A stretch of 58,232 nucleotides of DNA from Sterolibacterium sp964521075 (GCA_964521075.1 CAZFPI010000004.1:1-58232), one strand, 5' to 3'. Counted from the stretch's first letter, positions 33,601 through 42,354 are shown. Made by a program: numbers and translations. The notes: generated from the sequence alone by a model not told the origin.

Positions 33601-35897
33601 TTTCGATCAAACAATGGAGTTTGCAGCTGCTGCTTGCCCTCGTTCTGGGGGCTTCGCTTTCGCCTGTACAGGCTGAACCGGCGGCTGTGGCCGGGGTGGC
33701 CAGGGCAGAAGCGGAAGCCGGGAATAGCATACGTTCCCTGGATGTGATGCATTCGGATGGAGGAACGATCGTCAAGCTTTCCCTGAAACAGGCACCGCCT
33801 TCGCCGCTCGCCAGTTTCAGCATCGCCTCGCCTGCCCGGGTTGCCTTCGATTTTCCGGGAACGGGAAATGGGCTGGGTAGTAATGTCCGGCAAATAAATC
33901 AGGGGGCTTTGCGGAGCATCAATGTTGTTCAGGTGGGGGATCGCACCCGTCTGGTGCTGAATCTGAACAAGCTCACGTCTTACGAAACCCGGGTGGAAGG
34001 GCCTGTGGTCTATATCACGCTTGCCGCCGAGGGGCCGGTCGTTGGCTCGGCTCAAGGGGGCTCGGCCGTTTCCCGCTTTGCTGCCGAGCAGCCTCAGCAG
34101 GGTGAGCATGTTTTGCGGGAGATCAATTTCAGGCGTGGCAAGGATGGCGAAGGCCGCGTCATATTCGAGCTTTCGGACGCCAATGTTGGTATTGATCTGC
34201 AGCGACAAGGGAAAAACCTGCTGATCAATTTTGGCAAGACGGCTTTGCCGGAAACCCTGGCGCGGCGGCTGGATGTGACTGATTTTGCAACACCTGTGAC
34301 CTCCGTCAATGTGCAGACACAGGCCGGAAATACCCAGGTTTCGATTGCGCCACATGGCTTGTGGGATTACAACGCTTATCAGAGCGACAACCAGTTCGTT
34401 GTCGAGGTTCGTGCGGTGTCTGAAAACAAGAACCAGCTGATTCAGGGCGGAGAGCCCGGGGCGCATGGCGAAAAGTTGTCCCTGAATTTCCAGAATATCG
34501 AGGTTCGCGCCGTCTTGCAGGTGATCGCAGATTTCACGAATTACAACATCATTACCAGCGACACCGTCTCCGGCAATGTCACTTTGCGCTTGAAAGACGT
34601 TCCCTGGGATCAGGCACTGGATATCATTCTTCAGTCCAAAGGTCTGGGAATGAGGAAAAATGGCAACGTGATCTGGATTGCACCGGACAAGGAATTGACC
34701 GAGCGTGACGAATACCAGTCCCGTTCGCGCCAGGCCCTGACCGTTGCTGAGCCGATGCGGACGGAGACGTTCAATCTGAGCTATGCCAAGGCGGAGGATG
34801 TCGTCAAGCTGCTGACGGGAGGCAATACGAAGAGTGTGACAACCGGCACGAGCGGCAGCGGTTCACAGCCTGCGGGTGCTGCCGAGCCGGCACAGAGCCA
34901 GGCTTCGGTTGGCATGGCTCTTGAACGCGGAGCTTACCTGTCGGTTTCCGGAGCGGTGACGATGGACCCCCGGACAAACCAGCTCTTTGTGACCGATTAC
35001 CCGCAATTCCTTGACCGGGTGAAGAAACTGATTACCCAGATCGACAAGCCCGTCAAACAGGTGCTGATCGAGGCGCGTATCGTGAGCGCAGAAGATAATT
35101 TTGGCCGCAGCCTGGGGGTTCGGCTGGGCTACAACGATAACAGCGCGAATTCGAGCGGGGGGCTGGGAAGCAAGGTTCCGGGCACGAACAGTACGTTTGC
35201 TTCGCTTGGTGGCTCGATGGAAGGTGTCTATGCACAGACAGGCCGGAAATATGACAAGGACACGCCTCTTGGCACACCGGCGACTCTGGCACAGAGCAAC
35301 TTCGTGAATCTGCCTGCAACCTCTCTTGGTGGCGCGGCCCCCAGTACCTTCGCGGTGAGCCTGTTCAAGAATGGTCTGGCCAGTTTCATCAATCTTGAGT
35401 TGCAGGCGGCGGAAACCGATGGTCGCGTCAAGGGCATCGCCAGCCCCCGTGTGGTGACGGCCAACGCCCGTCAGGCCGAAATTGCTCAGGGCGTCGAGAT
35501 TCCCTATACGGTCTATACGAACAATGGCCCGGTAACCCTGTTCAAGAAAGCGGTGCTGAAGCTGAATGTCACGCCGCAAATCACCTCCGATGGCACGGTC
35601 ATTCTCGATCTGGACGTTTCCAACGATGAAGTGGGTGCCATTTATGCGGATGGTGTTTCGATCAATACCAAGAACATCAAAACCAAGGTGACCGTCGAAA
35701 ATGGTGGAACCGTGGTGCTCGGTGGTGTTTATCAACAGGCCGAACAGGAAAAGACCAACAAGGTTCCTCTTCTGGGCGATTTGCCGGTCATTGGCAACCT
35801 GTTCAAGACCAACACGCGGACGCAGGCAAGGAAGGAATTGCTGGTATTCATTACCCCGAAGATCATTGATGAGCAGATACAGGCTGCAGTCAAGTAA
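33597..35897 (+). CDS. pilQ: Type IV pilus outer-membrane secretin PilQ (766 aa)
   Basis: Outer-membrane ring through which the pilus leaves the cell; also used for DNA uptake in competent species. Order of parts: signal peptide (MISIKQWSLQLLLALVLGAS, cleavage after VQA), two AMIN domains for peptidoglycan binding (about residues 42-125 and 155-255), an STN/N0 domain (VLQVIADFTNYNIITSDTVS, near 305), an N1 domain split by a Ser/Gly/Gln-rich loop (about 410-440), then the secretin core with VENGGTVVLGGVYQQ and VPLLGDLPVIGNLFK near the C-terminus. The start overlaps the pilP stop. aroK/aroB, the usual next genes, are absent here. Confidence 0.97.
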   Translation: MISIKQWSLQLLLALVLGASLSPVQAEPAAVAGVARAEAEAGNSIRSLDVMHSDGGTIVKLSLKQAPPSPLASFSIASPARVAFDFPGTGNGLGSNVRQINQGALRSINVVQVGDRTRLVLNLNKLTSYETRVEGPVVYITLAAEGPVVGSAQGGSAVSRFAAEQPQQGEHVLREINFRRGKDGEGRVIFELSDANVGIDLQRQGKNLLINFGKTALPETLARRLDVTDFATPVTSVNVQTQAGNTQVSIAPHGLWDYNAYQSDNQFVVEVRAVSENKNQLIQGGEPGAHGEKLSLNFQNIEVRAVLQVIADFTNYNIITSDTVSGNVTLRLKDVPWDQALDIILQSKGLGMRKNGNVIWIAPDKELTERDEYQSRSRQALTVAEPMRTETFNLSYAKAEDVVKLLTGGNTKSVTTGTSGSGSQPAGAAEPAQSQASVGMALERGAYLSVSGAVTMDPRTNQLFVTDYPQFLDRVKKLITQIDKPVKQVLIEARIVSAEDNFGRSLGVRLGYNDNSANSSGGLGSKVPGTNSTFASLGGSMEGVYAQTGRKYDKDTPLGTPATLAQSNFVNLPATSLGGAAPSTFAVSLFKNGLASFINLELQAAETDGRVKGIASPRVVTANARQAEIAQGVEIPYTVYTNNGPVTLFKKAVLKLNVTPQITSDGTVILDLDVSNDEVGAIYADGVSINTKNIKTKVTVENGGTVVLGGVYQQAEQEKTNKVPLLGDLPVIGNLFKTNTRTQARKELLVFITPKIIDEQIQAAVK

Positions 35898-36182
35898 GAT
35901 GGCGCAAGTAAGCTGGGAAGCAAGCCGTTAATTCGAAATCGTCGTTTCGGCGAAAGCCGGAACCCGGTGGGGGCAACAAGCCGGGCTCCGGCATCTCGGG
36001 ATGCTTTCTTCGGGTATCTTCGCCGGGTAATGATGCATTCAGGTTTTATGTGGCCGTATTGCAGGCTACAGGTTGACGTTGCAAGTAGTGAAAAGTACGT
36101 TCGCACTTTTCCGCTTCTGCCGGATGGCAAACCGGGCGGGTGCGAACGCAAATGTGTCTGGTTTTTATAAAAAGGGTGTCTC
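35898..36182 (+). other. 285-bp spacer after pilQ with two hairpins and a possible promoter
   Basis: No gene is supported here. TTCGGC-GAAA-GCCGGA (35947-35962) is a short hairpin of the kind found in dispersed intergenic repeats, next to GC-rich CCGG-containing repeats up to about 35996. Farther right, GAAAAGT (36090-36096) pairs with ACTTTTC (36105-36111). TTGACG at 36073 could be a -35, with a weak TACGTT -10 at 36096 that falls inside the hairpin. AAAAAGGG before 36183 is the Shine-Dalgarno of the next gene. Confidence 0.4.
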
Positions 36183-38264
36183 ATGCTGATTCCGGCTTTG
36201 AAAAAATGGGTTGCACTGATGTGGCTGGCGGCCATCATGGTGCTGACTGGGTGCGGTGGTGGAAGCGGGGCGACCGGTTCCCCCGGAACCGGGACTGGAA
36301 CCGGAACCGGAACCGGAACCGCAGCGGCACTGCCAACCGTAACGCTGACCATGACGACAACACGGGGCGGCACGGACAGTATCAGCACCATTACGGCGGG
36401 GACTTCGGCCTATCTGAATGCGGTGGTCAAAGACGGGGCAGGTGCTGCGGTGAGTGGTGCTGTTGTGACCTTTACCGTTCCGGGAACTTTGCTCACCCCC
36501 ACCCCGACAGCGGCGACCGCACTGACGGACAGCAAGGGTACAGCCTCGATCCAGATTGATGCCGCTGGCACGACAGCGGCGGGAGCCGGTGCTGTGACAG
36601 CCGGTGCGGCCTGGGGGAAGGATTCCACTTCCTACAGTATCAGCAGCCCTCCCCTGGGCTTTGCCGTCGGCAGTGCTTCGGTGACACTGGGGACGCTGAC
36701 GGTTTCGCCAAACAGCATCAGTGCTTATGGTTCTTCGACAGTGAGCGTCCCTGTTCTGGTCAATGGCGCGCCGGCAACCGTACCCATTTCTGTGGCATTT
36801 ACCTCGGGTTGTGTTGGTAGCAGCAAGGCATCCATCACCAGCCCGGTAACTACGGTCAATGGGGTGGCCACGACGACGTACAAGGATGTGGCGACCTGTG
36901 CCAGCAAGGATACGATCACTGCTTCCGTGGCCGGAACCTCGGCGGTGGCTACGGCGGCCATCACTGTGGCGGCTCCTGTTGCCAATAACGTGCAATTCGT
37001 CGAGGCCAAGCCCAGCGTGATTGGTATTGCCGGTACCGGTCTGGCCACGAGCTCCATCGTGAAATTCCAGGTGGTCGATGCCAGCAATAACGGCGTTGCC
37101 GGAAAATTGATCAATTTCAGCCTGACACCTTCCCTGGCTGCTGGCAGTGTGCAGATGTCGCAAACCAGCGCGACCAGCGATGCTTCGGGTAATGTGACGG
37201 TGTCACTGAGTGCCGGGACGACGCCCACTCCGGTCTGGGTTGTCGCCACGCTGGCAGATGCACCTTCCATCCGGAGCCAGTCTACTGCCCTGACCGTCAC
37301 GACGGGCCTGCCGACCCAGGACTTCTTTTCGTTGAGTATTTCGACTCATAACATCGAGGGCTGGAATATCGACGGTACGACGACGCAACTGAATATCATC
37401 GCTTCGGACAGGCTGGGTAACCCCGTGCCGGACAACACCGCGATCAATTTCGTGACAGAAGGCGGGCAGATTCAGGGGGGGACGGATGGCCGGGCAACCT
37501 GCGCGACCCTGGCGGGTAGCTGCAGCGTGACACTGAAAAGTGCTAATGCAAGACCGAACAATGGCCGGGTAACCGTCATGGCCTATGCTTTGGGCGAAAA
37601 GAGCTTTGTGGATACCAACGCCGACAATACCTGGAATCCTGGCGAAACCTACTACGATCTGGGTGACCCTTTCCTGGACAGCAACGAAGATGGCGTCTGG
37701 GACTCCGGCGAACAAAGCTGGTCCTACGCTTCCGGAACCCAGGCTTGTGGCGCGCATACCAATGGCGCGGCTGCTGCGTCTTCCTATCCGGGCAGTTATG
37801 CAGATGCGCCGAGCAAGGCGAATACCTGCAATGCTTCCATGACGGGTGAAGGGAACCGTGCCTATGTCCGCCGTGAGGGTGTCGTGACTTTCTCGGGCTC
37901 GACGGCTTCTGTTTCGACGACAACCTTCACCATGGGTGCCAATTGCCGCATGACGTTTGGCCTGAACGTCATGGACGTCAATAACAACCCCATGCCCTCG
38001 GGTTCGACGATCGGATCGGCCAATAACGATGTGACCTATGTGGCGGCATCGACGGGCAAAATGGCCAATGCCACCATCACGATCAACAATGCCACTGTGC
38101 CGGATTCAAATTCGGTTGGCGGGACTTTCCATAGCTTTACGGTCGATGGCGGAAACACGGATTGCCCGGGCGGTGCTGCCAAAGTCTACCCGGCGGGAAC
38201 ATTTGATCTGACGATCAAGACACCTTCTGGCAGAACTACGCTGATCCCCATTACGATCAACTGA
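36183..38264 (+). CDS. Ig-like (Big-1/invasin-type) domain lipoprotein (693 aa)
   Basis: Predicted surface or periplasmic lipoprotein. The signal sequence ends in a lipobox, VLTGC, with the acylated cysteine near residue 23. A Gly-Thr repeat linker (about residues 34-46) follows, encoded by six near-identical hexamers at 36285-36320. Several Ig-like beta-sandwich repeats come next, with Big-1-type phrases: LNAVVKDGAGAAVSGAVVTF, FQVVDASNNGVAGKLINF and LNIIASDRLGNPVPDNTAIN. Then a calcium-site-like acidic insert (DTNADNTWNPGE and DSNEDGVWDSGE, near 475-515) and a final beta domain with cysteines. No barrel or autotransporter part is present, so it is not an intimin. Adhesin or pilus-accessory roles are inferred from its place behind pilQ. 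Confidence 0.85.
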   Translation: MLIPALKKWVALMWLAAIMVLTGCGGGSGATGSPGTGTGTGTGTGTAAALPTVTLTMTTTRGGTDSISTITAGTSAYLNAVVKDGAGAAVSGAVVTFTVPGTLLTPTPTAATALTDSKGTASIQIDAAGTTAAGAGAVTAGAAWGKDSTSYSISSPPLGFAVGSASVTLGTLTVSPNSISAYGSSTVSVPVLVNGAPATVPISVAFTSGCVGSSKASITSPVTTVNGVATTTYKDVATCASKDTITASVAGTSAVATAAITVAAPVANNVQFVEAKPSVIGIAGTGLATSSIVKFQVVDASNNGVAGKLINFSLTPSLAAGSVQMSQTSATSDASGNVTVSLSAGTTPTPVWVVATLADAPSIRSQSTALTVTTGLPTQDFFSLSISTHNIEGWNIDGTTTQLNIIASDRLGNPVPDNTAINFVTEGGQIQGGTDGRATCATLAGSCSVTLKSANARPNNGRVTVMAYALGEKSFVDTNADNTWNPGETYYDLGDPFLDSNEDGVWDSGEQSWSYASGTQACGAHTNGAAAASSYPGSYADAPSKANTCNASMTGEGNRAYVRREGVVTFSGSTASVSTTTFTMGANCRMTFGLNVMDVNNNPMPSGSTIGSANNDVTYVAASTGKMANATITINNATVPDSNSVGGTFHSFTVDGGNTDCPGGAAKVYPAGTFDLTIKTPSGRTTLIPITIN

Positions 38265-38285
38265 TCCGCCTCCTGTCCTTGATTG

Positions 38286-38325
38286 CCCGGTGCGCTGGCG
38301 ACTTTCGCCGCGCACCGGGTTTTTT
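38286..38325 (+). terminator. Strong rho-independent terminator after the Ig-like lipoprotein gene
   Basis: A perfect 10-bp stem CCCGGTGCGC/GCGCACCGGG (38286-38319), with an inner GGCGA/TCGCC arm, is followed by six T residues (38320-38325). It sits 21 bp after the stop codon and isolates the next operon. Confidence 0.93.
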
Positions 38326-38460
38326 ATTGGCGATGTCCGATATCGACCTGCGGGAGTTTTCAGCAGTTGATTTTCAATTTCACCGAAACACTGAACGAAG
38401 TCTGCGTGAACCCTCTGTCTGCGTTATCATCCGTCAAGGTTCAATCATCATCCCAATGCC

Positions 38461-39561
38461 ATGAATGTTACTGATCTGATCCTTCGCGCCGAATCGGCGG
38501 ATGCCTCCCTGCCGGAATTCGTCAATCATCTGGTGGATAAAGTCCCCGGGATAGAACGCGGTATCGCAAGGCTCAAGCGTAAATCCGACGATTTTGAACT
38601 ATTGAACGAGTTGGTCGATGGCTTGCGTGATATTGACGAGTGGGCCGGGAGCTGTCGGCTGGAACTTGGGCAGCGCGTTGTTCAGCCCCTCGGAAAAATC
38701 CTTCATCGTGTGCGGCGTGGTGAGCTGCTGTTCGTTGATCTTCATGCCGAACTGATCCTTCTGGCCCTGGATCGTCTGGAACTGGCCGTTGAGGCATTGA
38801 GCGGGAAGCGTCCGCTCAATGCCCTGAAACTTGCCGATCTCATCACCGGGCTTGACCGTCTGGCGACAGTGGATGTTCGCAGCTTTGATCGTGCGGCTGC
38901 CGATCTGATCGAAGCGGTGACCGGCTTCAAGCCAGTACTGCCTGCCGTGGTGCGATCTGCTCCACCTTCAGCCATTACCCGCAGTTCCGAGCATGTCGCG
39001 GCGGATCTGCTTTTCTTCCGGCTGCTGACCAAACAATACGAGGCGCGTTCTCCGCTTTTCAAGGGGCGTCGCCAGCGTTTGTTGCAGCTGGCACTGGATA
39101 CGAACGATTGCGCGGGGCGGCCGATCGACCCCGTGCAGCTCGAGGCGGCAATTTATGTTCATGATGTCGGGATGATGTTTCTGCCCGAATCCTTGTGGCT
39201 CAAAACCGGGCGGCTGACTGAAGACGAGCGTTTTCAGATGCAGGTGCACCCCACCATGGCTGCAGGTTTGCTCGAGCGCATGCCGGGCTGGGCGAGTGCT
39301 GCCGAAATGGTCGCCCAGCATCACGAAATGCCGGATGGTGGGGGCTATCCACGCCGTCTCAAGGACGATCAGATTTGCCCGGGAGCCAAGCTCCTGGCCA
39401 TTGTCGATGCCTTTGAGGCTGTCATGCTAAAGCATAGTGATCGAGGCACTTCGCGTTCCATTCTTCGCGCCATCGCGGAAATCAATGCCTGCGACAAACA
39501 ATTTGCCACCGAGTGGATCGAGCCCTTCAATATCGTAATCCGCCGGATGCTGGAACAGTGA
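38461..39561 (+). CDS. HD-GYP domain protein with a degenerate Hpt-like N-terminus (366 aa)
   Basis: Signalling protein with two regions. Residues ~1-115 resemble a CheA-type Hpt helical bundle (a LRDIDEWAGSCRLELGQ helix, a PLGKILHRVRRGE helix, then LILLALDRLELAVEAL). The phosphoacceptor histidine is absent, with arginine/aspartate at the HxIKG position. Residues ~190-345 are HD-GYP-like: YVHDVGM (HD near 233), GRLTEDERFQMQVHPTMAA, HHEMPDGGGYP (near 287), AIVDAFEAVM. The usual first metal-ligand histidine (in the helix ~30 residues before HD) is replaced by FKGRRQR. HD-GYP proteins degrade cyclic-di-GMP; here activity may be lost. First of a three-gene operon. Confidence 0.8.
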   Translation: MNVTDLILRAESADASLPEFVNHLVDKVPGIERGIARLKRKSDDFELLNELVDGLRDIDEWAGSCRLELGQRVVQPLGKILHRVRRGELLFVDLHAELILLALDRLELAVEALSGKRPLNALKLADLITGLDRLATVDVRSFDRAAADLIEAVTGFKPVLPAVVRSAPPSAITRSSEHVAADLLFFRLLTKQYEARSPLFKGRRQRLLQLALDTNDCAGRPIDPVQLEAAIYVHDVGMMFLPESLWLKTGRLTEDERFQMQVHPTMAAGLLERMPGWASAAEMVAQHHEMPDGGGYPRRLKDDQICPGAKLLAIVDAFEAVMLKHSDRGTSRSILRAIAEINACDKQFATEWIEPFNIVIRRMLEQ

Positions 39562-39579
39562 GGTTGACACAGGATGGTG

Positions 39580-41202
39580 ATGGAACTGGCAGACAAAACC
39601 GTCTTGCTTGTCGATGACAACACGGAAGTACGCAATTCTCTGCGTATTCAGCTGCAGGATAGCGGCCTGAGCCGATGTGTGGCCGTACGCAGCATTCGTG
39701 AGGCTCTGGCCAAGATCCAGGTTCAGAAATTTGACCTGGTCGTCTGCGACTACAACCTGGGCCCGGATACCGATGGCCAGCAGTTTCTGGAGCTGATCCG
39801 GCGAAAGCAGCTTTTGCCGCTGACTTCGGCTTTCATGATGGTAACGGGGGAAGTCAGCTACCAGCGGGTGTCGACCGCTGCCGAGTATTCGCCGGATGAT
39901 TACCTGCTCAAGCCGTTTACGGCAGACAAGCTGGCGATGCGCCTGCGGCGCATTCTTGAAAAGAAGGAGGCTTTGAAGCCTATTTACCGGCACATGACGC
40001 CGCGCGGGGATCGCCAGAAGGCAATAGATGCCTGCGATGAAATGCTGAAGGGCGGGCACGAGTTCGCGGCGGATGTCCTGCGCCTCAAGGGAGATCTGCT
40101 GATGCAGACCGGGCGGCATGACGAAGCCCTGGCTCTTTATGACGCCATTCTTTCGCAACGTTCGACGCCCTGGGCTTTGGTCGGGCGCGGACTGGCCCTG
40201 AAGGAAACGGAACGGGATGAGGAAGCGGCCAAACTTCTCGAAGAAGCCATGGCGGTTTATCCAAATTATCTGGCAGCTTATGATGTGCTGGCCGGGATAC
40301 TGGAGAAAACCGACAAGGAAGCAGCGCAAAACGTCATCGAGCAGGCCATCAAGGTTTCACCTTCCACGCAGCGGCAGCGAAATTTGGGGGCTTTGGCCCT
40401 GGAAAACAAGGATTTCCGGCGGGCTGAGATCGCTTATCGCACGGCAGTCGACCGGGATCGCACCGGTTTCTTCAAGAGTCATGATGATTACGCTGCCTTG
40501 TCTCGCAGCTGTGTCGAGCAGGGAAAGCATCAGGAAGCCTTGTCCGCCGTCAAGGACATGGGCATGCACTTTTCGCATACGCCGGATTTGAAAGCGCGCC
40601 AGGCAGCACTGGAGTGTCAGGTGCATATTCGTGCCGGCAATCCCGAGGCGGCCGAAGCCGCTTACACGCGCGCCTTGCACATGCAGCGCGAAGGCGGGCT
40701 CAATGCCGAAACCGCGCTGGAAGTGGCGCAATCCTGTTTTGCCATGGGGCAAGATGCCGAGGCGAAGCAGATTCTTCAGGCGGTTGCTGAAGATCACCAG
40801 GAAAACGAGCAGGTGCTTCGTCGTGCCTTGGGCGTTTTCGAGACGGCGGGGTTGAAGGAAGAAGGCAGCATTTTCCTCGAAACTGCCAGCAAGAACATGG
40901 TTCGCCTGAACAACGAAGCCGTTTCGCTGGCGCGTGAAGGCGAACTGGATCACGCCGTTTCCATGTTGGTCGAGGCGGCAGAGCGCTTGCGTAATAATGC
41001 TCAGGTGGCGATCAACGCGGCGCAGGCGATCCTGATGCGTATCTCGCGGCGCGGAATGGATGTCGAGCAACTCGCACAGGCGCAACGCTTCATCGAACAG
41101 GCTGCAGCGGCGAATCCGGAGCATCCCAAGCTGCCGCCGGTCGTGGCGTTTTATGAGAAGGTGGCCTTGCCGGATTCCCCCCGGCTGAACCTGGGGACGT
41201 GA
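39580..41202 (+). CDS. Response regulator: receiver domain fused to tetratricopeptide repeats (540 aa)
   Basis: CheY-like receiver at about residues 5-125 with every key residue present: DD at 12-13, phospho-acceptor D57 in DLVVCDYNLG, the threonine in MMVTGE, and the lysine in YLLKPF. From ~140 to ~470 come TPR helices (GRHDEALALYDAILSQRSTP; GNPEAAEAAYTRALHMQREG; GQDAEAKQILQAVAEDHQEN), a scaffold for protein binding, not DNA binding. The C-terminal ~70 residues are also helical. I favour the ATG at 39580, with AGG 6 nt upstream; an ATG two codons earlier (39574) is possible. It lies 18 bp after the HD-GYP gene and 1 bp before the kinase gene. Confidence 0.9.
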   Translation: MELADKTVLLVDDNTEVRNSLRIQLQDSGLSRCVAVRSIREALAKIQVQKFDLVVCDYNLGPDTDGQQFLELIRRKQLLPLTSAFMMVTGEVSYQRVSTAAEYSPDDYLLKPFTADKLAMRLRRILEKKEALKPIYRHMTPRGDRQKAIDACDEMLKGGHEFAADVLRLKGDLLMQTGRHDEALALYDAILSQRSTPWALVGRGLALKETERDEEAAKLLEEAMAVYPNYLAAYDVLAGILEKTDKEAAQNVIEQAIKVSPSTQRQRNLGALALENKDFRRAEIAYRTAVDRDRTGFFKSHDDYAALSRSCVEQGKHQEALSAVKDMGMHFSHTPDLKARQAALECQVHIRAGNPEAAEAAYTRALHMQREGGLNAETALEVAQSCFAMGQDAEAKQILQAVAEDHQENEQVLRRALGVFETAGLKEEGSIFLETASKNMVRLNNEAVSLAREGELDHAVSMLVEAAERLRNNAQVAINAAQAILMRISRRGMDVEQLAQAQRFIEQAAAANPEHPKLPPVVAFYEKVALPDSPRLNLGT

Positions 41203-41203
41203 A

Positions 41204-41899
41204 ATGGACCCGCTGGTAGCCAACGTCATTCATGATGCCAAAAATCTGCTGGCGGTTCTGGTAGGCCAGCTGGCCGAGATTGGCCACGAATACCAACGCA
41301 AGACCGGTGAGAAGGGGTTGCCTGCCTTGCTACAGGCCGAACGGCTGGTCGAACGCTTGAATACCGGGCTGGTGGAACTGCTGGTTCTCTACCGGGCGGG
41401 TGAAGGCAGCTTGCGACTGGTGATCGACGATCATGAACTCACCGATTTTCTGGATGAAGTCATGACCGGGTATGCGGCAGAAGGTGATGGCCCCGTCTTT
41501 CTGGAAACGGATTTTTCCGGGGCGGCAGAAATCGGGCAATGGGCGTTCGATGCCTATCAGCTTCGTTTTGTGTTGGCGGATGCCTTGCGAAATGCGCGAC
41601 GCCATGCGAGAAGCCGCGTTCGCTTCAGCCTTGGCCGTGACCCGGCTGGAGGAATCCGCTTTACGGTTGAGGACGATGGCCCGGGGTTTGGTGCTGGCGA
41701 TGGCGTGCCTGGCGGTGAAGAAGGCGTTTATCCGGCTGCAGTTACAGTGATGAACGCATCGGGGAGTGGGCTGGGCCTGCGGTTTGCCCGTCTCGTTGCC
41801 AGCCACCATGCCACGCCGGGCGGGCATTGTGGCCGGGTGGAGATGGTAAACGACGGGCTGGGGGTTGGCGGGGCGAGGTTTTCGTTGATCTTGCCCTGA
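41204..41899 (+). CDS. Short soluble histidine kinase (231 aa)
   Basis: Minimal sensor-less kinase. The phosphorylatable histidine is in VIHDAKNLLAVL (H10), at the very N-terminus, followed by a short dimerisation helix pair. The HATPase domain has the N box LADALRNARRHARSR (about residues 125-139), G1 box EDDGPGFGAGDG (about 156-167) and G2 box GSGLGLRFARLV (about 188-199). There is no membrane span, PAS, HAMP or GAF region. Such short kinases usually take their input from a partner; the adjacent receiver-TPR protein is the natural partner. Its ATG follows the regulator's stop by 1 bp. Confidence 0.88.
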   Translation: MDPLVANVIHDAKNLLAVLVGQLAEIGHEYQRKTGEKGLPALLQAERLVERLNTGLVELLVLYRAGEGSLRLVIDDHELTDFLDEVMTGYAAEGDGPVFLETDFSGAAEIGQWAFDAYQLRFVLADALRNARRHARSRVRFSLGRDPAGGIRFTVEDDGPGFGAGDGVPGGEEGVYPAAVTVMNASGSGLGLRFARLVASHHATPGGHCGRVEMVNDGLGVGGARFSLILP

Positions 41900-41927
41900 G
41901 CCAGCACCCGGAAAACCAAAGCCCTGG

Positions 41928-42001
41928 GCCCCGGCCTTCGCCGGGGCGACGAATCAATCATCACGAGTCACCGCGAATCAATCATCACGAATCAATTCGC
42001 G
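41928..42001. repeat. Intergenic hairpin and short tandem repeat between convergent genes
   Basis: CCCCGGC-CTTC-GCCGGGG (41929-41946, extendable one pair to 41928-41947) is a strong hairpin without a T tract. It is followed by two copies of GAATCAATCATCACGA (41951-41966 and 41975-41990), 24 bp apart. A CGCGAAT...ATTCGCG arm (41972-42001) overlaps the second copy. The stretch separates the kinase gene from the FKBP gene and may act as a bidirectional terminator or be a dispersed repeat. Confidence 0.6.
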
Positions 42002-42006
42002 CGTCC

Positions 42007-42351
42007 TTAGTTCAGGCCCAGTAATTCCACCTCAAAAACCAGGGTGGCATTCGGCGGGATGACTCCGCCAGCACCTCGCGGGCCGTAACCCAGGTGCGGC
42101 GGGATGGTCAGCTTGCGAACGCCGCCAATTTTCATGCCTACGACGCCTTCATCCCAACCGGCGATGACTTCCTGGCCACCCAGATGGAACTGGAAGGGGT
42201 CGTGGCGATCCTTGCTGGAATCGAATTTTCGGCCATCGGTCAGCCAGCCCGTGTAATGGACAGTCACAATCTGTCCCGGGCGGGCTTCCTGGCCTTCGCC
42301 TGTGCGGACATCGTCGATGACCAGGCCGCTTGCTGTGGTGATTTCGCTCAT
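42007..42351 (-). CDS. FKBP-type peptidyl-prolyl cis-trans isomerase (114 aa)
   Basis: Small cytoplasmic prolyl isomerase. One FKBP domain covers the chain, with VHYTGWLTDGRKFDSSKDR (about residues 30-48), FQFHLGGQEVIAGWDEGVVG and KLTIPPHLGYGPRGAGGVIP, and the C-terminal VFEVELLGLN. No signal peptide, so it acts in the cytoplasm. Size matches stand-alone bacterial FKBPs (~110). It follows the DUF4202 gene by 3 bp, at the end of the long run that begins with gspC. Confidence 0.96.
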   Translation of the reverse strand: MSEITTASGLVIDDVRTGEGQEARPGQIVTVHYTGWLTDGRKFDSSKDRHDPFQFHLGGQEVIAGWDEGVVGMKIGGVRKLTIPPHLGYGPRGAGGVIPPNATLVFEVELLGLN

Positions 42352-42354
42352 TTT

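Noticed and set aside
36183..38264. Ig-like protein as an intimin/invasin autotransporter
   Set aside because: It has a lipobox and no outer-membrane beta-barrel region.
41951..41990. Two spaced repeats that might suggest a CRISPR array
   Set aside because: Only two 16-bp copies with an 8-bp gap, and no cas genes.
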